Assembly: GCA_016297675.1 (NCBI GenBank)
Contig: JAEDGE010000040.1
Location: forward strand, 1 to 15,222
Origin: Oscillospiraceae bacterium
GTDB taxonomy: Bacteria > Bacillota > Clostridia > Oscillospirales > Ruminococcaceae
Direction: 5' to 3'
DNA: 15,222 bases
Shown here: piece by piece, positions 6,980 through 13,738 of the stretch
Layout: each line of letters begins with the position of its first letter
How positions within the stretch are numbered: position 1 is the stretch's first letter
Position numbers and translations under genes: made by a program
Notes under the pieces: model-generated
What the model saw: only the letters and a program-made list of their open reading frames with translations
What the model was told of the DNA's origin: nothing
Databases searched by the model: none

Positions 6980-7000
6980 AAAAACAGGAAAAAAATGCAA
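6972..7000 (-). promoter_or_regulatory. Promoter of tetR sharing its -10 with glgB
   Basis: On the minus strand TTGCAT (7000-6995), a 17-base spacer and TATAAT (6977-6972). It overlaps the glgB promoter through the symmetric ATTATAAT. Predicted start near 6965, with a leader of about 114 bases rich in A and T. Confidence 0.6.
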
Positions 7001-7006
7001 TTCCTG
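6985..7006 (+). other. Hairpin at the 5' end of the glgB transcript
   Basis: CAGGAA (6985-6990) pairs with TTCCTG (7001-7006) across a 10-base loop and is followed by CTTTTGATTTTG. It starts at the predicted transcription start. It could protect the 5' end. It is too weak to call an attenuator. Confidence 0.35.
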
Positions 7007-7013
7007 CTTTTGA

Positions 7014-7033
7014 TTTTGTAGACTTTTACAAAA
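7014..7033. promoter_or_regulatory. Operator-like palindrome in the glgB leader
   Basis: TTTTGTA (7014-7020) and TACAAAA (7027-7033) form a perfect 7-bp inverted repeat with a 6-base centre, just upstream of the glgB RBS. It lies at about +29 for glgB and upstream of the tetR -35 box, a position where a bound repressor could act as a roadblock. The site shares TTTGTAGAC and TTTTACAA with the 6246-6273 repeat. Confidence 0.4.
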
Positions 7034-7059
7034 AAATAAAAAGATTGGAGAACGCTTTT

Positions 7060-8961
7060 ATGGATATTCATCAGTTTTTCTTAGGGAATGTTTTTCATGC
7101 TTATACATTTTTTGGGGCACATGTGCAAGAAAACGGCGGGGTTGTCTTTCGTACTTTGGCACCGAATGCTGAAAAAGTATCCCTGATCTGCGAGGCGAAT
7201 CACTGGGAAGAGATTCCGATGGAAAAAACGCATGACGGCGGCATTTATACTTGTACGGTCAAGAATGCGATTCCCGGTATGATGTATAAATACCGAATTT
7301 ATTCGGAGCATTACGGAGATGTTGCATTTATTGATCACTGTGACCCATACGGGTTTGGAATGCAGCTGCGGCCGGAGACGGCTTCCATTATTCGGGATGA
7401 GAACAGTTATCATTTTCAAGATGGCGAATGGATGGAACGGCGTGGCGGACATTTAGAACGTCCAGTGAACATTTATGAAGTGCACTTCGGTTCCTGGAGA
7501 ACCAATCCGAACAATCCCAATGGATGGTATCGTTATGAAGAACTGGCTCCTATGCTGATTGCCTATGCAAAGAAAAATGGTTATAACTATATTGAGTGTA
7601 TGCCACTGAGTGAGCATCCGGCAGACTGTTCGTGGGGGTATCAGAACACTGGTTTTTACAGTCCAACTGCCCGTTATGGGGATGTGGATGGCTTGAAAAA
7701 GTTTGTCGATCTCTGTCATCGCAACGGCATCGGTGTAATTATGGATTTTGTACCAGTGCATTTTGCAGTAGACGGGTATGCACTGGCAAGATATGATGGT
7801 ACACCACTCTATGAATATCCAGATGACAACAGCGATAACTACAGTGAGTGGGGCAGCTGTAACTTTGTACATTCTCGGGGAGAGGTTTGCAGTTTTTTGC
7901 AGTCATGTGCAAATTATTGGATGACAGAATTTCACTTTGATGGGATTCGAATGGATGCAGTCAGCCGGTTGATTTACTGGGGCGGTGACCCGAACCGAGG
8001 GGAAAATCTGGAGAGTCTGACGTTTCTCAAGCGAATGAATCAAGGGCTGCATCAGTTGCATCCAGATGCCATGCTGATTGCAGAAGATTCTACCAGCTTT
8101 GAGGGGGTCACCCGTCCGGTGGAATTTGGCGGATTGGGATTCGACTATAAGTGGGATATGGGATGGATGAATGACACCCTGAATTATTTTCGGTGCAATC
8201 CGTTTTTTCGTGGAACGGCATATCATCAGTTGACGTTTTCCATGATGTATTATTATAACGAACGGTATCTGCTGCCGTTTTCTCATGACGAAACGGTGCA
8301 CGGCAAGGCAACCATTGTCCAGAAGATGTTCGGCGATTATGACCAGAAGTTCCCACAGGCACGGGCATTGTATCTCTATATGTATACGCATCCGGGCAAA
8401 AAGCTGAACTTTATGGGCAATGAACTGGGACAACTGCGAGAGTGGACAGAGGAGCAGGAACAGGACTGGAATTTGCTCGAATATCCGATACACGATTCCT
8501 TTTATCATTTTATGCAGGATTTGAACCGTCTGTATTTACAGGAACCTGCCTTGTCGCAGTGGGATTATCGTCGGGAGGGCTTTTGCTGGATTGATTGTCA
8601 TCAGGAAGAACGGTGTATCTATGCGTATGAACGCCGTGCTGGACAGGAACGCCTGTTAGTGGTACTGCATTTTTCGGATTTACAGGATCAACGGTATACC
8701 GTAACGGTGCCGAACTGTCTGGCATTGGAGCCGCTGCTGCATACAGACTGGATGTGTTATCATGGGACGGTGGAAAAGAGTACAGAACTGCTGCTGGCAG
8801 AGCCAACAGAAAAGGGCGGACAAGTGACTTTGCCGCTTGCACCATACAGTGGAATGCTGTTCCGGATTCATACAAGCAGTGAAAAATCAATGTTTGCACC
8901 CTACCAAAAGGCACAGAACTGGAAGAAAAGCGGGACAGCCTCAGTACGAATGGGATCATGA
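7060..8961 (+). CDS. glgB: 1,4-alpha-glucan (glycogen) branching enzyme, GH13
   Basis: Cuts alpha-1,4-glucan chains and reattaches them through alpha-1,6 bonds in glycogen synthesis; cytoplasmic. 633 residues from the ATG at 7060, with GGAG at 7047-7050. An in-frame TTG at 7045 overlaps that RBS and is unlikely to be used. Residues about 25-115 are the N-terminal CBM48-like sandwich. The GH13 barrel follows with DFVPVH (229-234), FDGIRMDAV with nucleophile Asp299, MLIAEDST with acid/base Glu342, and PFSHDETVHGK with Asp410. FGGLGFDYKWDMGWMND is typical of branching enzymes. A C-terminal beta-sandwich ends near 600, followed by a polar tail of about 30 residues. No other glycogen gene is adjacent. 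Regulation probably involves the divergent TetR. Confidence 0.96.
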   Translation: MDIHQFFLGNVFHAYTFFGAHVQENGGVVFRTLAPNAEKVSLICEANHWEEIPMEKTHDGGIYTCTVKNAIPGMMYKYRIYSEHYGDVAFIDHCDPYGFGMQLRPETASIIRDENSYHFQDGEWMERRGGHLERPVNIYEVHFGSWRTNPNNPNGWYRYEELAPMLIAYAKKNGYNYIECMPLSEHPADCSWGYQNTGFYSPTARYGDVDGLKKFVDLCHRNGIGVIMDFVPVHFAVDGYALARYDGTPLYEYPDDNSDNYSEWGSCNFVHSRGEVCSFLQSCANYWMTEFHFDGIRMDAVSRLIYWGGDPNRGENLESLTFLKRMNQGLHQLHPDAMLIAEDSTSFEGVTRPVEFGGLGFDYKWDMGWMNDTLNYFRCNPFFRGTAYHQLTFSMMYYYNERYLLPFSHDETVHGKATIVQKMFGDYDQKFPQARALYLYMYTHPGKKLNFMGNELGQLREWTEEQEQDWNLLEYPIHDSFYHFMQDLNRLYLQEPALSQWDYRREGFCWIDCHQEERCIYAYERRAGQERLLVVLHFSDLQDQRYTVTVPNCLALEPLLHTDWMCYHGTVEKSTELLLAEPTEKGGQVTLPLAPYSGMLFRIHTSSEKSMFAPYQKAQNWKKSGTASVRMGS

Positions 8962-8978
8962 TTGGAGAGCAATAAGAG

Positions 8979-9009
8979 AGAATTGTGATTGTGCATTCTT
9001 CTTTTTTGT
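8979..9009 (+). terminator. Weak possible terminator after glgB
   Basis: A 5-bp stem, AGAAT (8979-8983) with ATTCT (8995-8999), and an 11-base loop, followed by a run of T with one C to about 9008. The stem is short and AT-rich, so some readthrough into aqpZ is likely if it works at all. Confidence 0.3.
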
Positions 9010-9038
9010 AAAAACTGATTTGTTTTTGAAAAATTATG

Positions 9039-9067
9039 TTGACTTTTCTGTGAAAATGTGATATAAT
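9039..9067 (+). promoter_or_regulatory. Promoter of the aquaporin gene
   Basis: TTGACT (9039-9044), a 17-base spacer and TATAAT (9062-9067), a near-consensus sigma-A promoter. Transcription should begin near 9074, giving a leader of about 84 bases. Confidence 0.85.
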
Positions 9068-9108
9068 TCAAAAAGAGTAGTGACAAACTGCATTTTATTT
9101 GACAGAAT

Positions 9109-9145
9109 TCCGCAGCGTCTGTTACAAAAAATCAAAGCCTGCGGA
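9109..9145 (+). other. Leader stem that reaches the aquaporin RBS
   Basis: TCCGCAG (9109-9115) can pair with CTGCGGA (9139-9145) across a 23-base loop. The 3' arm takes in the first bases of the Shine-Dalgarno GGAGGAGG (9143-9150). This could modestly affect translation initiation. It resembles no known riboswitch. Confidence 0.35.
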
Positions 9146-9157
9146 GGAGGTTACAAT

Positions 9158-9856
9158 ATGAAAAAGTATATTGCAGAGTTTTTGGGAACCATGGTACTCG
9201 TACTGTTTGGTTGCGGTACTGCAGTTGTCTGCGGTGGTTTTACCGGCGGCACAGATGGTGGATTTCTTGGGGTGGCTGCGATTGCATTGGCGTTTGGTCT
9301 TGCCATTGTTGCAGCAGCATATGCCATCGGGGACATTTCCGGCTGTCATGTGAATCCGGCTGTTTCGCTGGCAGTGCTGATTAACGGCAAGATGACAGTT
9401 ACAGATTTTATTGGCTATGTGATTGCACAGGTTGCTGGTGCGTTTGCAGGTAGCGGTATCTTGAAGCTGATCACTGCAAATTCTAATTTAGAGGGAACTG
9501 GTGCAAACGGCTACGGCGAACTGTCCGGCGTAGGTTTGAACCTTGGCGGTGCGTTTGTAGTAGAAGTGGTTCTGACATTTGTATTTATTATGACGATTCT
9601 GGGTGTGACCAGAACCAAGAAGACCGCTTCTCTTGCAGGTCTGATCATTGGTTTGACGCTGACATTTGTACATTTGATTGGCATTCCGCTGACAGGTACT
9701 TCTGTCAATCCGGCAAGAAGCTTATCTCCAGCTGTTTTCGCTGGCGGGGAAGCACTGGGACAGGTTTGGCTGTTCATCGTTGCACCGTTTGTTGGGGCTG
9801 CCATTGCAGGAATCGTACATAAGGTACTGTATGCAGGGCATAAGGACGAAGAATAA
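9158..9856 (+). CDS. aqpZ: Aquaporin, AqpZ-like (MIP family water channel)
   Basis: 232 residues from the ATG at 9158, with GGAGGAGG seven bases upstream; the in-frame ATG at 9080 lacks an RBS and sits near the transcription start. The protein has six membrane helices and both half-helix motifs: NPA at 66-68 (GCHVNPAVSL) and NPA at 184-186 (GTSVNPARSL). Alignment by eye to E. coli AqpZ places the aromatic/arginine filter at Phe46, His172, Thr181 and Arg187. These are the four AqpZ residues and indicate a water-selective pore rather than a glycerol facilitator. It is monocistronic between its own promoter and a strong terminator. No glycerol kinase gene is near, which agrees with water transport. 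Confidence 0.93.
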   Translation: MKKYIAEFLGTMVLVLFGCGTAVVCGGFTGGTDGGFLGVAAIALAFGLAIVAAAYAIGDISGCHVNPAVSLAVLINGKMTVTDFIGYVIAQVAGAFAGSGILKLITANSNLEGTGANGYGELSGVGLNLGGAFVVEVVLTFVFIMTILGVTRTKKTASLAGLIIGLTLTFVHLIGIPLTGTSVNPARSLSPAVFAGGEALGQVWLFIVAPFVGAAIAGIVHKVLYAGHKDEE

Positions 9857-9883
9857 AGAGCACATCGGAAATTTCCAATATAT

Positions 9884-9922
9884 AAAAAATGCTGTCGGTT
9901 TGCATACCGGCAGCATTTTTTT
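9884..9922. terminator. Bidirectional terminator between convergent genes
   Basis: ATGCTGTCGG (9889-9898) pairs with CCGGCAGCAT (9907-9916) with one G-U pair and an 8-base loop. It is flanked by an A-run on the left and a T-run on the right. The arrangement gives a U-tract on both strands, so it can end both the aquaporin transcript and the opposing 250-residue protein transcript. Confidence 0.9.
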
Positions 9923-9935
9923 GTTAGAGGAGCGA

Positions 9936-10688
9936 TTAAAAATCATACAATATTACAACGCCATGTTGCAAAGAGAAGTCAGCTGCTTGCCAGAGAATCG
10001 AAAATGCAAATTTCGCAAGAGAAATGGTATCATATTGTTCGCATTTTTCCAGTTTTTGAATACCCTTTCCTTTTTGGAATACTGCCTCTACAGGATAGCC
10101 CTCTGTTTCCTGCCACTTTAAAATTGCAGATGGCTCTGCATTCCATTGCAGAGCATTGATGGCTTCCAGTTCAGAACGCAGTGTACCAGTACTTGCAAGC
10201 AAGCTTTCTTGAAAATTGGGTAGGACATAGGAAAATATCGCTGGTTCTGCAATGGGCACCCACCAATCGCAATCCAGAACAGAAATAGAATCGCAATTCT
10301 GCTGACGGTATTCCTGATAGAGGTCGGATTGTGTAATGTCATAATTTTTCGGAATGGTTTCTGGCACATTCTTTCCCAGCATATTTGCGATCACAAAAAG
10401 CTGTAAAGCAGTAATCGCCTCCCACCCCGGCTTATTGGTGTAATAGGGTGTCTGGTCTGCATCTTCGTTCCAGAGCGGTGGTTCCGATAATGCAAGTCCT
10501 TGGATAATATGATCTCGCCATTGTGACACACGAGAAAAAATTTCTTCTGCTGTGGCGGGAGAGGATGCGGAATGCGCACGAATTATATGTACAGGAATGC
10601 CGTGTGCTTCTCCGAATTGCTGCACAGCAGTTTTCCAGTTGTGCGTATAATAGCGAGTGAGTGTTCCAGCATAGATATCCAATCCCAT
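9936..10688 (-). CDS. Uncharacterised Trp-rich protein (MGLDIYAGTLTRYY family)
   Basis: 250 residues, start ATG at 10688 with AAAGGGG seven bases upstream. No signal peptide or membrane segment is visible, so it is probably cytoplasmic. The N-terminus MGLDIYAGTLTRYYTHNWKT resembles, from memory, uncharacterised bacterial proteins of about this length; I cannot name a domain. It has nine tryptophans, including a DWW pair in the middle (about residues 139-141), and many acidic residues. The beta-helix gene lies 105 bases upstream on the same strand with no good terminator between, so readthrough is possible; a weak promoter is also present. It has the same length and start signals as a normal gene, so it is likely real, but the function is unknown. 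Confidence 0.8.
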   Translation of the reverse strand: MGLDIYAGTLTRYYTHNWKTAVQQFGEAHGIPVHIIRAHSASSPATAEEIFSRVSQWRDHIIQGLALSEPPLWNEDADQTPYYTNKPGWEAITALQLFVIANMLGKNVPETIPKNYDITQSDLYQEYRQQNCDSISVLDCDWWVPIAEPAIFSYVLPNFQESLLASTGTLRSELEAINALQWNAEPSAILKWQETEGYPVEAVFQKGKGIQKLEKCEQYDTISLAKFAFSILWQAADFSLQHGVVILYDF

Positions 10689-10714
10689 AAGTAAGCCCCT
10701 TTCATTTTTGTATC

Positions 10715-10744
10715 ATTATCTGTTTTATGGGCATTTGATTTCAG
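10715..10744 (-). promoter_or_regulatory. Weak possible promoter of the 250-residue protein
   Basis: On the minus strand CTGAAA (10744-10739), an 18-base spacer and GATAAT (10720-10715). The -35 matches four of six consensus bases and the -10 five of six. It is much poorer than the other promoters here. Confidence 0.3.
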
Positions 10745-10793
10745 AAAAAATGGGTTTTATTTTGGCAGCAGTTTCCTGTTTACAGAGCATCCA

Positions 10794-12014
10794 TCAGGAA
10801 AACGTTACAAAATCCGAATTATAATATTCCGGCAGGGCATCCTGCAATCCGTTTCCATAGTCCACCTGATTATTTTTGACGGTGAATCGGCTGAACCAGC
10901 CGTCCACCACATACATTCTTCGGTTGGGATCCATTTCGCCGTATTCCTGATCCATGTAAAGGGTATTGTTTTCAAAGACAGCATCATAGCCCCAGCCGTC
11001 TACCTGTTCGTGCAGCTCAAAAGCAGCTACAATATTGCGGTTACCGTTTCGATACCCCGTGTTGTCATGCACATAGCAGTCATTTCCGGCAATATCCAGA
11101 AAGCTGCCGGCATAATTTTCGCCGGTCATCCCATCGCCGTAAAAAGTACAGTTTGCAATTTCTGTACCGGTGGTATATTCTTTCACATCCACATGTTCGG
11201 CAGCAATATTTTTGAAGGTACAGCCGTCTACCACATTGTAATCGCACTTGTAATCAAATCCGGAAACGGTATAGGAACTGCCGATATAGACCCCCTCACC
11301 GTAGCCTGGTGTGACCAGTCCGGCATCATGAATGGAGCAGTCCAGCACTTTGCAGTAGGAACTGCCATCCCGCAGGGCAACTGCCTCGGAGCCGGTATGA
11401 GAGATTTCACAGTTTCGCAGGATGGTATAGTTGGAGTTGTCCAGTACGATACCTTTCTGCGAATTTTGGAAGCAGATATGCTCCACAATCCAGTAATCGC
11501 CGGTAATTTGCAGTACATAGCCGTTTTCTGGAGAAGACCCCGTGAACACCGGCGGATTTTTCGGGTCGGCAGCGGTCAGAGTAATGGGGGCATCTGCCGT
11601 TCCGCTGGCGTTTGTGTCAATTTTTTGTGCACCTTGATAGCCAGTATAGTCGTAGGTGCCGGCAGCGACTTGAATGATGTCACCGGGCTGTGCATTGCGG
11701 ATGGCAGGGAACAGCTCTTCCACAGAAGAAACCGAAATCACGGACTGCGGTTCTGGTGTCAGTAGGGTGCGTTTCAGAAGCATGCAGTCCAACACATTGC
11801 AAATGCCATCGGCAGATAAATCCAATTGTGCCACCTGTTCTGTCGTAAGGGTATCCTTTCGCAGCAGGTATTTTGTGAGCTGCACCAGACTGGAAACAGA
11901 GAGTTTATCAGAGGTTGTTTCATCGGCAGCGTATACGGGGGATGTGCAGATTGGCAGAGCGGAGCAGAGCAAGGAAAAACTGCAAAGGGCAGCAGAAAAA
12001 CGTTGGGATTTCAT
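10794..12014 (-). CDS. Secreted right-handed beta-helix protein with N-terminal dockerin-like module
   Basis: 406 residues from the ATG at 12014 (AAAGGAG seven bases upstream); the in-frame upstream ATG at 12050 lacks an RBS. A signal peptide with likely cleavage after PVYA covers 1-29. Residues 35-85 resemble a type I dockerin. The second repeat is good (DLSADGICNVLDCMLLKR, with Asp65, Ser67, Asp69, Asn73, Asp76), but the first calcium loop is degenerate (DKLSVSSLVQL). Residues about 93-400 are a parallel beta-helix of the pectate-lyase-like type, with stacked rungs such as NCEISHTGSEAVALRDGSSY and GEGVYIGSS. It is probably an extracellular polysaccharide-active enzyme or binding protein. 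The lyase or hydrolase class and catalytic residues cannot be set by eye. It is divergent from another dockerin protein gene. Confidence 0.85.
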   Translation of the reverse strand: MKSQRFSAALCSFSLLCSALPICTSPVYAADETTSDKLSVSSLVQLTKYLLRKDTLTTEQVAQLDLSADGICNVLDCMLLKRTLLTPEPQSVISVSSVEELFPAIRNAQPGDIIQVAAGTYDYTGYQGAQKIDTNASGTADAPITLTAADPKNPPVFTGSSPENGYVLQITGDYWIVEHICFQNSQKGIVLDNSNYTILRNCEISHTGSEAVALRDGSSYCKVLDCSIHDAGLVTPGYGEGVYIGSSYTVSGFDYKCDYNVVDGCTFKNIAAEHVDVKEYTTGTEIANCTFYGDGMTGENYAGSFLDIAGNDCYVHDNTGYRNGNRNIVAAFELHEQVDGWGYDAVFENNTLYMDQEYGEMDPNRRMYVVDGWFSRFTVKNNQVDYGNGLQDALPEYYNSDFVTFS

Positions 12015-12090
12015 AAAAGAACTCCTTTCTGGTTGTTTTATTTGGAACAAAGTGGGGGCGATATTTTATTTTACGGTTTGTAATAGGATT

Positions 12091-12119
12091 ATTATATCGA
12101 ATAAAACGGAGGTTGTCAA
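12091..12119 (-). promoter_or_regulatory. Consensus promoter of the beta-helix gene
   Basis: On the minus strand TTGACA (12119-12114), a 17-base spacer and TATAAT (12096-12091), both boxes fully consensus. The transcript should start near 12084, leaving a leader of about 70 bases. Confidence 0.85.
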
Positions 12120-12266
12120 TGTCGCAGTAAGCGATTGCATGTTGTCATAAGTTTGCGAAAAAGAAAAATCAATGTCGAATTTTATGGAAAATACAATATT
12201 CTTTAGATTTGGCATACTGCACAAAATAGGCAGGAAAATTTTGTTTGCCTTTTCCCTAAAAATAAC
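12120..12266. other. AT-rich stretch between two divergent dockerin-gene promoters
   Basis: This is the core of the 379-base gap between the two genes. It holds no convincing gene or long repeat. A 32-codon ORF at 12172-12270 lacks an RBS. Because promoters flank it on both sides, any shared regulator of the two genes would be expected to bind here, but I cannot point to a clear palindrome. Confidence 0.5.
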
Positions 12267-12295
12267 TTGACAAATAGAAAAAGATGATATAAAAT
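12267..12295 (+). promoter_or_regulatory. Promoter of the C-terminal dockerin gene
   Basis: TTGACA (12267-12272), a 17-base spacer and TAAAAT (12290-12295). An alternative -10, TATAAA (12288-12293), would give a 15-base spacer. Start expected near 12302. Confidence 0.7.
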
Positions 12296-12307
12296 AAAAT
12301 TAGAAAA

Positions 12308-12334
12308 GGAGATGCAATATAAAAAAGCATTTCT
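12308..12334 (+). other. 5'-terminal hairpin of the dockerin-gene mRNA
   Basis: GGAGATGC (12308-12315) can pair with GCATTTCT (12327-12334) over an 11-base loop, using two G-U pairs. It begins a few bases after the predicted transcript start. The GGAG followed by ATG within it is too close to act as a start signal. Confidence 0.3.
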
Positions 12335-12393
12335 ATTTCCAGAAGAACGATAAAAAAGGAATTAAAAAAGATAGAAAGATAGGAGGAAATACT

Positions 12394-13563
12394 ATGAAAA
12401 AAGCAATACGATTTTCAGCAGCGATAATAGCATTTGCAATGGCTGCAATGCAAATCACATCATTTTCAGCATTTGCAGAAGAAGTAAGTGCAGAAGAACA
12501 GACGATCTACACGGGCGAATGCGGCGAAGATGGTGACAATATTACTTGGACATATGATGTTACCACAAAAACCATGACTTTTTCTGGCACGGGTGCGATG
12601 AAAACCTATGTAAAGGATCTTGTAGTCGTTGACTATCCGGAATGGGTATGTGGCAGCTTTTCAGATATTTATGATGCCAAACATGTGGTGTTTGAAGAGG
12701 GGATTACGGATCTAAAGACGATAAATGATTATTTTTTTAGCGAAGATACAAGTGGCTGTACTATGACTGTTCCTGAAAGTGTTACAAGTATGGATTTGTC
12801 TGTTATGCCAACAGGTATAAAAATGTATGGAAAGTATGGTTCTTGGTTTTATTACCAGATGAATCCAAATATTTTCCATGCAACTGGAGTTGCAGAAAAT
12901 GAATATATCCCTTCTAATGGAATATCAGAAACAGGATTTGAATGGCATTTTGATTATGTGACGAGAATATTAACTATTGATGGAACAGATGCCATCGGAG
13001 AGAATGGCTACTATGCATGCACAAAAATTACACCGATTTATCTTTATTATGCCAAAACAATTGTAATTGGGAAAGATTTTATTCTACCAGCTAATGAGGA
13101 AAAAGATGCCAATTATTGGGACGTTCCTGGCGGTTCTTATGTTTATAAGTGGGCATTAAAACCATCATTATATGAAATGAAAAATTATTATCCATATTGG
13201 TATAAAATGAATATGGTTTATTGTTATAGTGATAGTAATTTTGCAAATACATATGAAGCATTGAGAGAAGCTTATGAGTCAGATTATTTCCAGTCATTGG
13301 CATATCCAGATCGTTATGAAGGACGTGTCGTATACATTGATGATCCTGATGAAACCCTTGTTGGCGATGTAAATCTGGATGGTAAAGTGGATTTGACGGA
13401 TGCTATTTGGTTAAATAAGCATACAGCAAGCATCGTACAATTGACCGATGCACAGAAAGCAATCGCGGACTGTGATGGTGACGGCAGTGTGACCGATGCC
13501 GATGTGACAACGCTGATGGAATATCTGATGTTCCAGATTCCGTCTTTGCCGTATCAAGCATAA
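12394..13563 (+). CDS. Secreted protein with duplicated motif and C-terminal type I dockerin
   Basis: 389 residues, ATG at 12394 with GGAGG seven bases upstream. A signal peptide with likely cleavage near AFA-EE covers 1-28. Residues 50-69 (ITWTYDVTTKTMTFSGTGAM) and 182-201 (FEWHFDYVTRILTIDGTDAI) are two copies of one motif. The motif is common at the N-terminus of BspA-like leucine-rich surface proteins of gut Firmicutes, but no leucine-rich array follows here. The Tyr- and Asn-rich middle (about 205-310) is unrecognised. Residues 323-378 are a canonical dockerin with calcium loops DVNLDGKVDLTD (325-336) and DCDGDGSVTDAD (359-370). The coding middle is clearly more AT-rich than neighbouring genes, while the dockerin end is not, which suggests a mosaic or transferred gene. 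It likely docks onto a cohesin at the cell surface; its activity is unknown. Confidence 0.85.
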   Translation: MKKAIRFSAAIIAFAMAAMQITSFSAFAEEVSAEEQTIYTGECGEDGDNITWTYDVTTKTMTFSGTGAMKTYVKDLVVVDYPEWVCGSFSDIYDAKHVVFEEGITDLKTINDYFFSEDTSGCTMTVPESVTSMDLSVMPTGIKMYGKYGSWFYYQMNPNIFHATGVAENEYIPSNGISETGFEWHFDYVTRILTIDGTDAIGENGYYACTKITPIYLYYAKTIVIGKDFILPANEEKDANYWDVPGGSYVYKWALKPSLYEMKNYYPYWYKMNMVYCYSDSNFANTYEALREAYESDYFQSLAYPDRYEGRVVYIDDPDETLVGDVNLDGKVDLTDAIWLNKHTASIVQLTDAQKAIADCDGDGSVTDADVTTLMEYLMFQIPSLPYQA

Positions 13564-13583
13564 TAATTCTAACAAGTGATTTC

Positions 13584-13622
13584 AAGCCGGACGGTTTCCC
13601 CTCGGATGCCGTCCGGTTTTTT
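13584..13622 (+). terminator. Intrinsic terminator of the C-terminal dockerin gene
   Basis: CCGGACGG (13587-13594) pairs with CCGTCCGG (13609-13616), extended by a G-U and two A-U pairs, with a 14-base loop. Six T residues (13617-13622) follow. It lies 20 bases past the stop codon. Confidence 0.9.
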
Positions 13623-13655
13623 GATACGATTCGGCAGAATGCAGGAAGGAATCGT

Positions 13656-13684
13656 TTGACAGTTCCCCGAAAGTATGCTATAAT
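13656..13684 (+). promoter_or_regulatory. Extended -10 consensus promoter of guaA
   Basis: TTGACA (13656-13661), a 17-base spacer and TATAAT (13679-13684), with TGC directly before the -10 (extended -10). This is one of the two strongest-looking promoters in the window. The leader of about 48 bases is too short for a purine riboswitch. Confidence 0.9.
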
Positions 13685-13738
13685 CAAAAAAAACATTCCG
13701 GCTGTCGCTGGAAATACGGGATAGAAAGGGCATACCAT

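Noticed and set aside
7045..7059. TTG start for glgB
   Set aside because: It overlaps the GGAG ribosome binding site that serves the ATG at 7060.
10772..10801. Inverted repeat TTTCCTG/CAGGAAA at the end of the beta-helix gene as a terminator
   Set aside because: The loop is 16 bases, the stem includes the stop codon region, and no T-run follows on the minus strand.
11010..11765. 251-codon ORF on the plus strand inside the beta-helix gene
   Set aside because: Antisense to a gene with signal peptide, dockerin and beta-helix features; no RBS or recognisable domain.
12172..12270. 32-codon ORF in the divergent dockerin intergenic region
   Set aside because: No Shine-Dalgarno, no promoter at a sensible distance, and its stop overlaps the -35 box of the next gene.
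12312..12353. 13-codon ORF (MQYKK...) in the leader of the C-terminal dockerin gene
   Set aside because: The GGAG touches the ATG, so it cannot act as its RBS; the sequence is better explained as part of a leader hairpin.
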